Below, in pieces: positions 13,825-14,376 of a stretch of DNA of 14,376 nucleotides. Source of the DNA: Mollicutes bacterium (lineage in GTDB: Bacteria > Bacillota_I > Bacilli_A > Izemoplasmatales > Izemoplasmataceae); contig PUMR01000063.1 of assembly GCA_003551455.1 (NCBI GenBank), positions 1 through 14,376 of the forward strand, given 5' to 3'. The notes under the pieces are model-generated. The model was not told where the DNA came from. It ran no database searches and saw only the letters and a list, made by a program, of their open reading frames with translations. The position numbers and the translations under genes are program-made. Numbering within the stretch: the stretch's first letter is position 1; the number at the start of each line of letters is the position of its first letter.

Positions 13825-14376
13825 TCACTTTCGGGAAGGATTCCCGCGTTTTTGGAAAAGGCCCTTGTCGAGAATCTCCATGACGACATCCACGATGGCG
13901 TCCACATCCTCATTGCCCTCGCCGAGGTCCATCACGACCTTCAGTCCGATGAAGTTCGTGATCCCCATGAGGACATAGCTCACGATTTCGGTGTCGAGGG
14001 TGCGGATCTCGCCCTTCGTGGCGGCTTCTTCCAAGCCCCGTTTGTAGCGTTTCGCGAAATCGGCATAATAGTCGCGGAAGAGTTCGCGGTCGATATAGAG
14101 CGATTCCCAGATGATGTTGTACATCTCGGGACGCTCCAAGGCGTAATTGATGAAAGTCTTGATGCCTTCCCGCTCTTTTTCATAGCGGGTCTCTTTTTGT
14201 GCGACTTTGGCGGCGATCTCTTTGCGGATGTCGTGGGAGAGGCTCATGAGGATGTGTTGATAGAGGACGAGTTTGCTGGGGAAGTAGAGGTAGAACGTTC
14301 CCGCGGCGACGCCCGCCCGGTTCGTGATGTCGGCGATGGTGGTGCCGTGATAGCCGTTTTTGTAAAAGACTTCATA
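13825..14376 (-). CDS. TetR-family transcriptional regulator, 5' end outside window
   Basis: The frame is open from the right edge to TGA at 13825, giving 183 visible residues; the first few of the protein are missing. The visible start reads YEVFYKNGYHGTTIADITNR, then AGVAAGTFYLYFPSKLVLYQHIL. This is the TetR helix-turn-helix (TTIADITNRAGVAAGTFYLYF is the recognition region). Residues about 44-183 form the all-helical ligand-binding and dimer domain (YEKEREGIKTFINYALERPE, WESLYIDRELFRDYYADFAKR). Regulators of this kind repress genes for efflux pumps, lipid metabolism or stress until a small ligand binds. An ATG at 14247 is internal to the domain and is not the start. The gene converges on the solute-binding protein gene. 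Its target is probably outside the window. Confidence 0.92.
   Translation of the reverse strand, partial: YEVFYKNGYHGTTIADITNRAGVAAGTFYLYFPSKLVLYQHILMSLSHDIRKEIAAKVAQKETRYEKEREGIKTFINYALERPEMYNIIWESLYIDRELFRDYYADFAKRYKRGLEEAATKGEIRTLDTEIVSYVLMGITNFIGLKVVMDLGEGNEDVDAIVDVVMEILDKGLFQKRGNPSRK

Noticed and set aside
1..14376. CRISPR array, tRNA, rRNA, insertion sequence or phage genes
   Set aside because: No regular short repeats with spacers, no cloverleaf or rRNA-like sequence, no transposase or integrase motifs and no terminal inverted repeats were seen on either strand.

Overview
The window looks like chromosomal DNA from a Gram-positive (Firmicutes/Bacillota or Mollicutes-related) bacterium. 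The evidence is strong AGGAGG-type ribosome binding sites, SigA-like TTGnnn/TATAAT promoters (several with an extended TGn -10), lipobox signal peptides, and surface proteins built from InlB-type and BspA-type repeats. TGA is used as a stop codon (for example at the ends of the CPBP protease, glycerate kinase, phosphorylase and solute-binding protein genes), so the code is standard and not the Mycoplasma code. Base composition is GC-rich. The combination of repeat-bearing lipoproteins with a solute-binding protein reminds me of Acholeplasma/Izemoplasma-type lineages, but that placement is inference.

Layout. On the left (1-1107, minus strand) a promoter with a leader of about 175 nt drives a 42-codon peptide gene and then a secreted InlB-repeat protein that runs off the window. 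Next, a strong terminator closes a minus-strand gene for a bacterial eRF1-like (baeRF) protein (1137-2282). Its promoter lies back to back with the promoter of a CPBP/CAAX-type membrane protease gene (2479-3270) whose second motif is altered. A BspA-type leucine-rich-repeat lipoprotein (3632-5755) follows and converges on a two-gene minus-strand lipoprotein operon across a shared bidirectional terminator. That operon encodes a PHP-domain phosphoesterase (6899-7993) followed by an Ig-like/OB-fold protein (5847-6842).

The metabolic core is at 8313-11089. A glycerate kinase gene overlaps by 4 nt a GH13_18 phosphorylase gene that closely resembles glucosylglycerate phosphorylase (E. coli YcjM type). 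Together they would convert glucosylglycerate plus phosphate to glucose 1-phosphate and phosphoglycerate. Just downstream a separate promoter drives a 39-codon small ORF containing a hairpin. This ORF overlaps by 4 nt the gene for a lipoprotein that fuses two InlB-like repeats to an ABC-type sugar-binding domain (11393-13705). No permease genes are present. A bidirectional terminator then separates it from a convergent, 5'-truncated TetR-family regulator that runs off the right edge.

Most of the window is therefore cell-surface lipoproteins plus a compact compatible-solute catabolic pair. The most interesting points are the glucosylglycerate pair, the two small peptide genes placed immediately in front of InlB-repeat surface proteins, the CPBP protein with Arg in place of the motif-2 His, and the PHP/OB-fold lipoprotein pair. 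I saw no tRNA, rRNA, CRISPR array, insertion sequence, phage gene or defence island.
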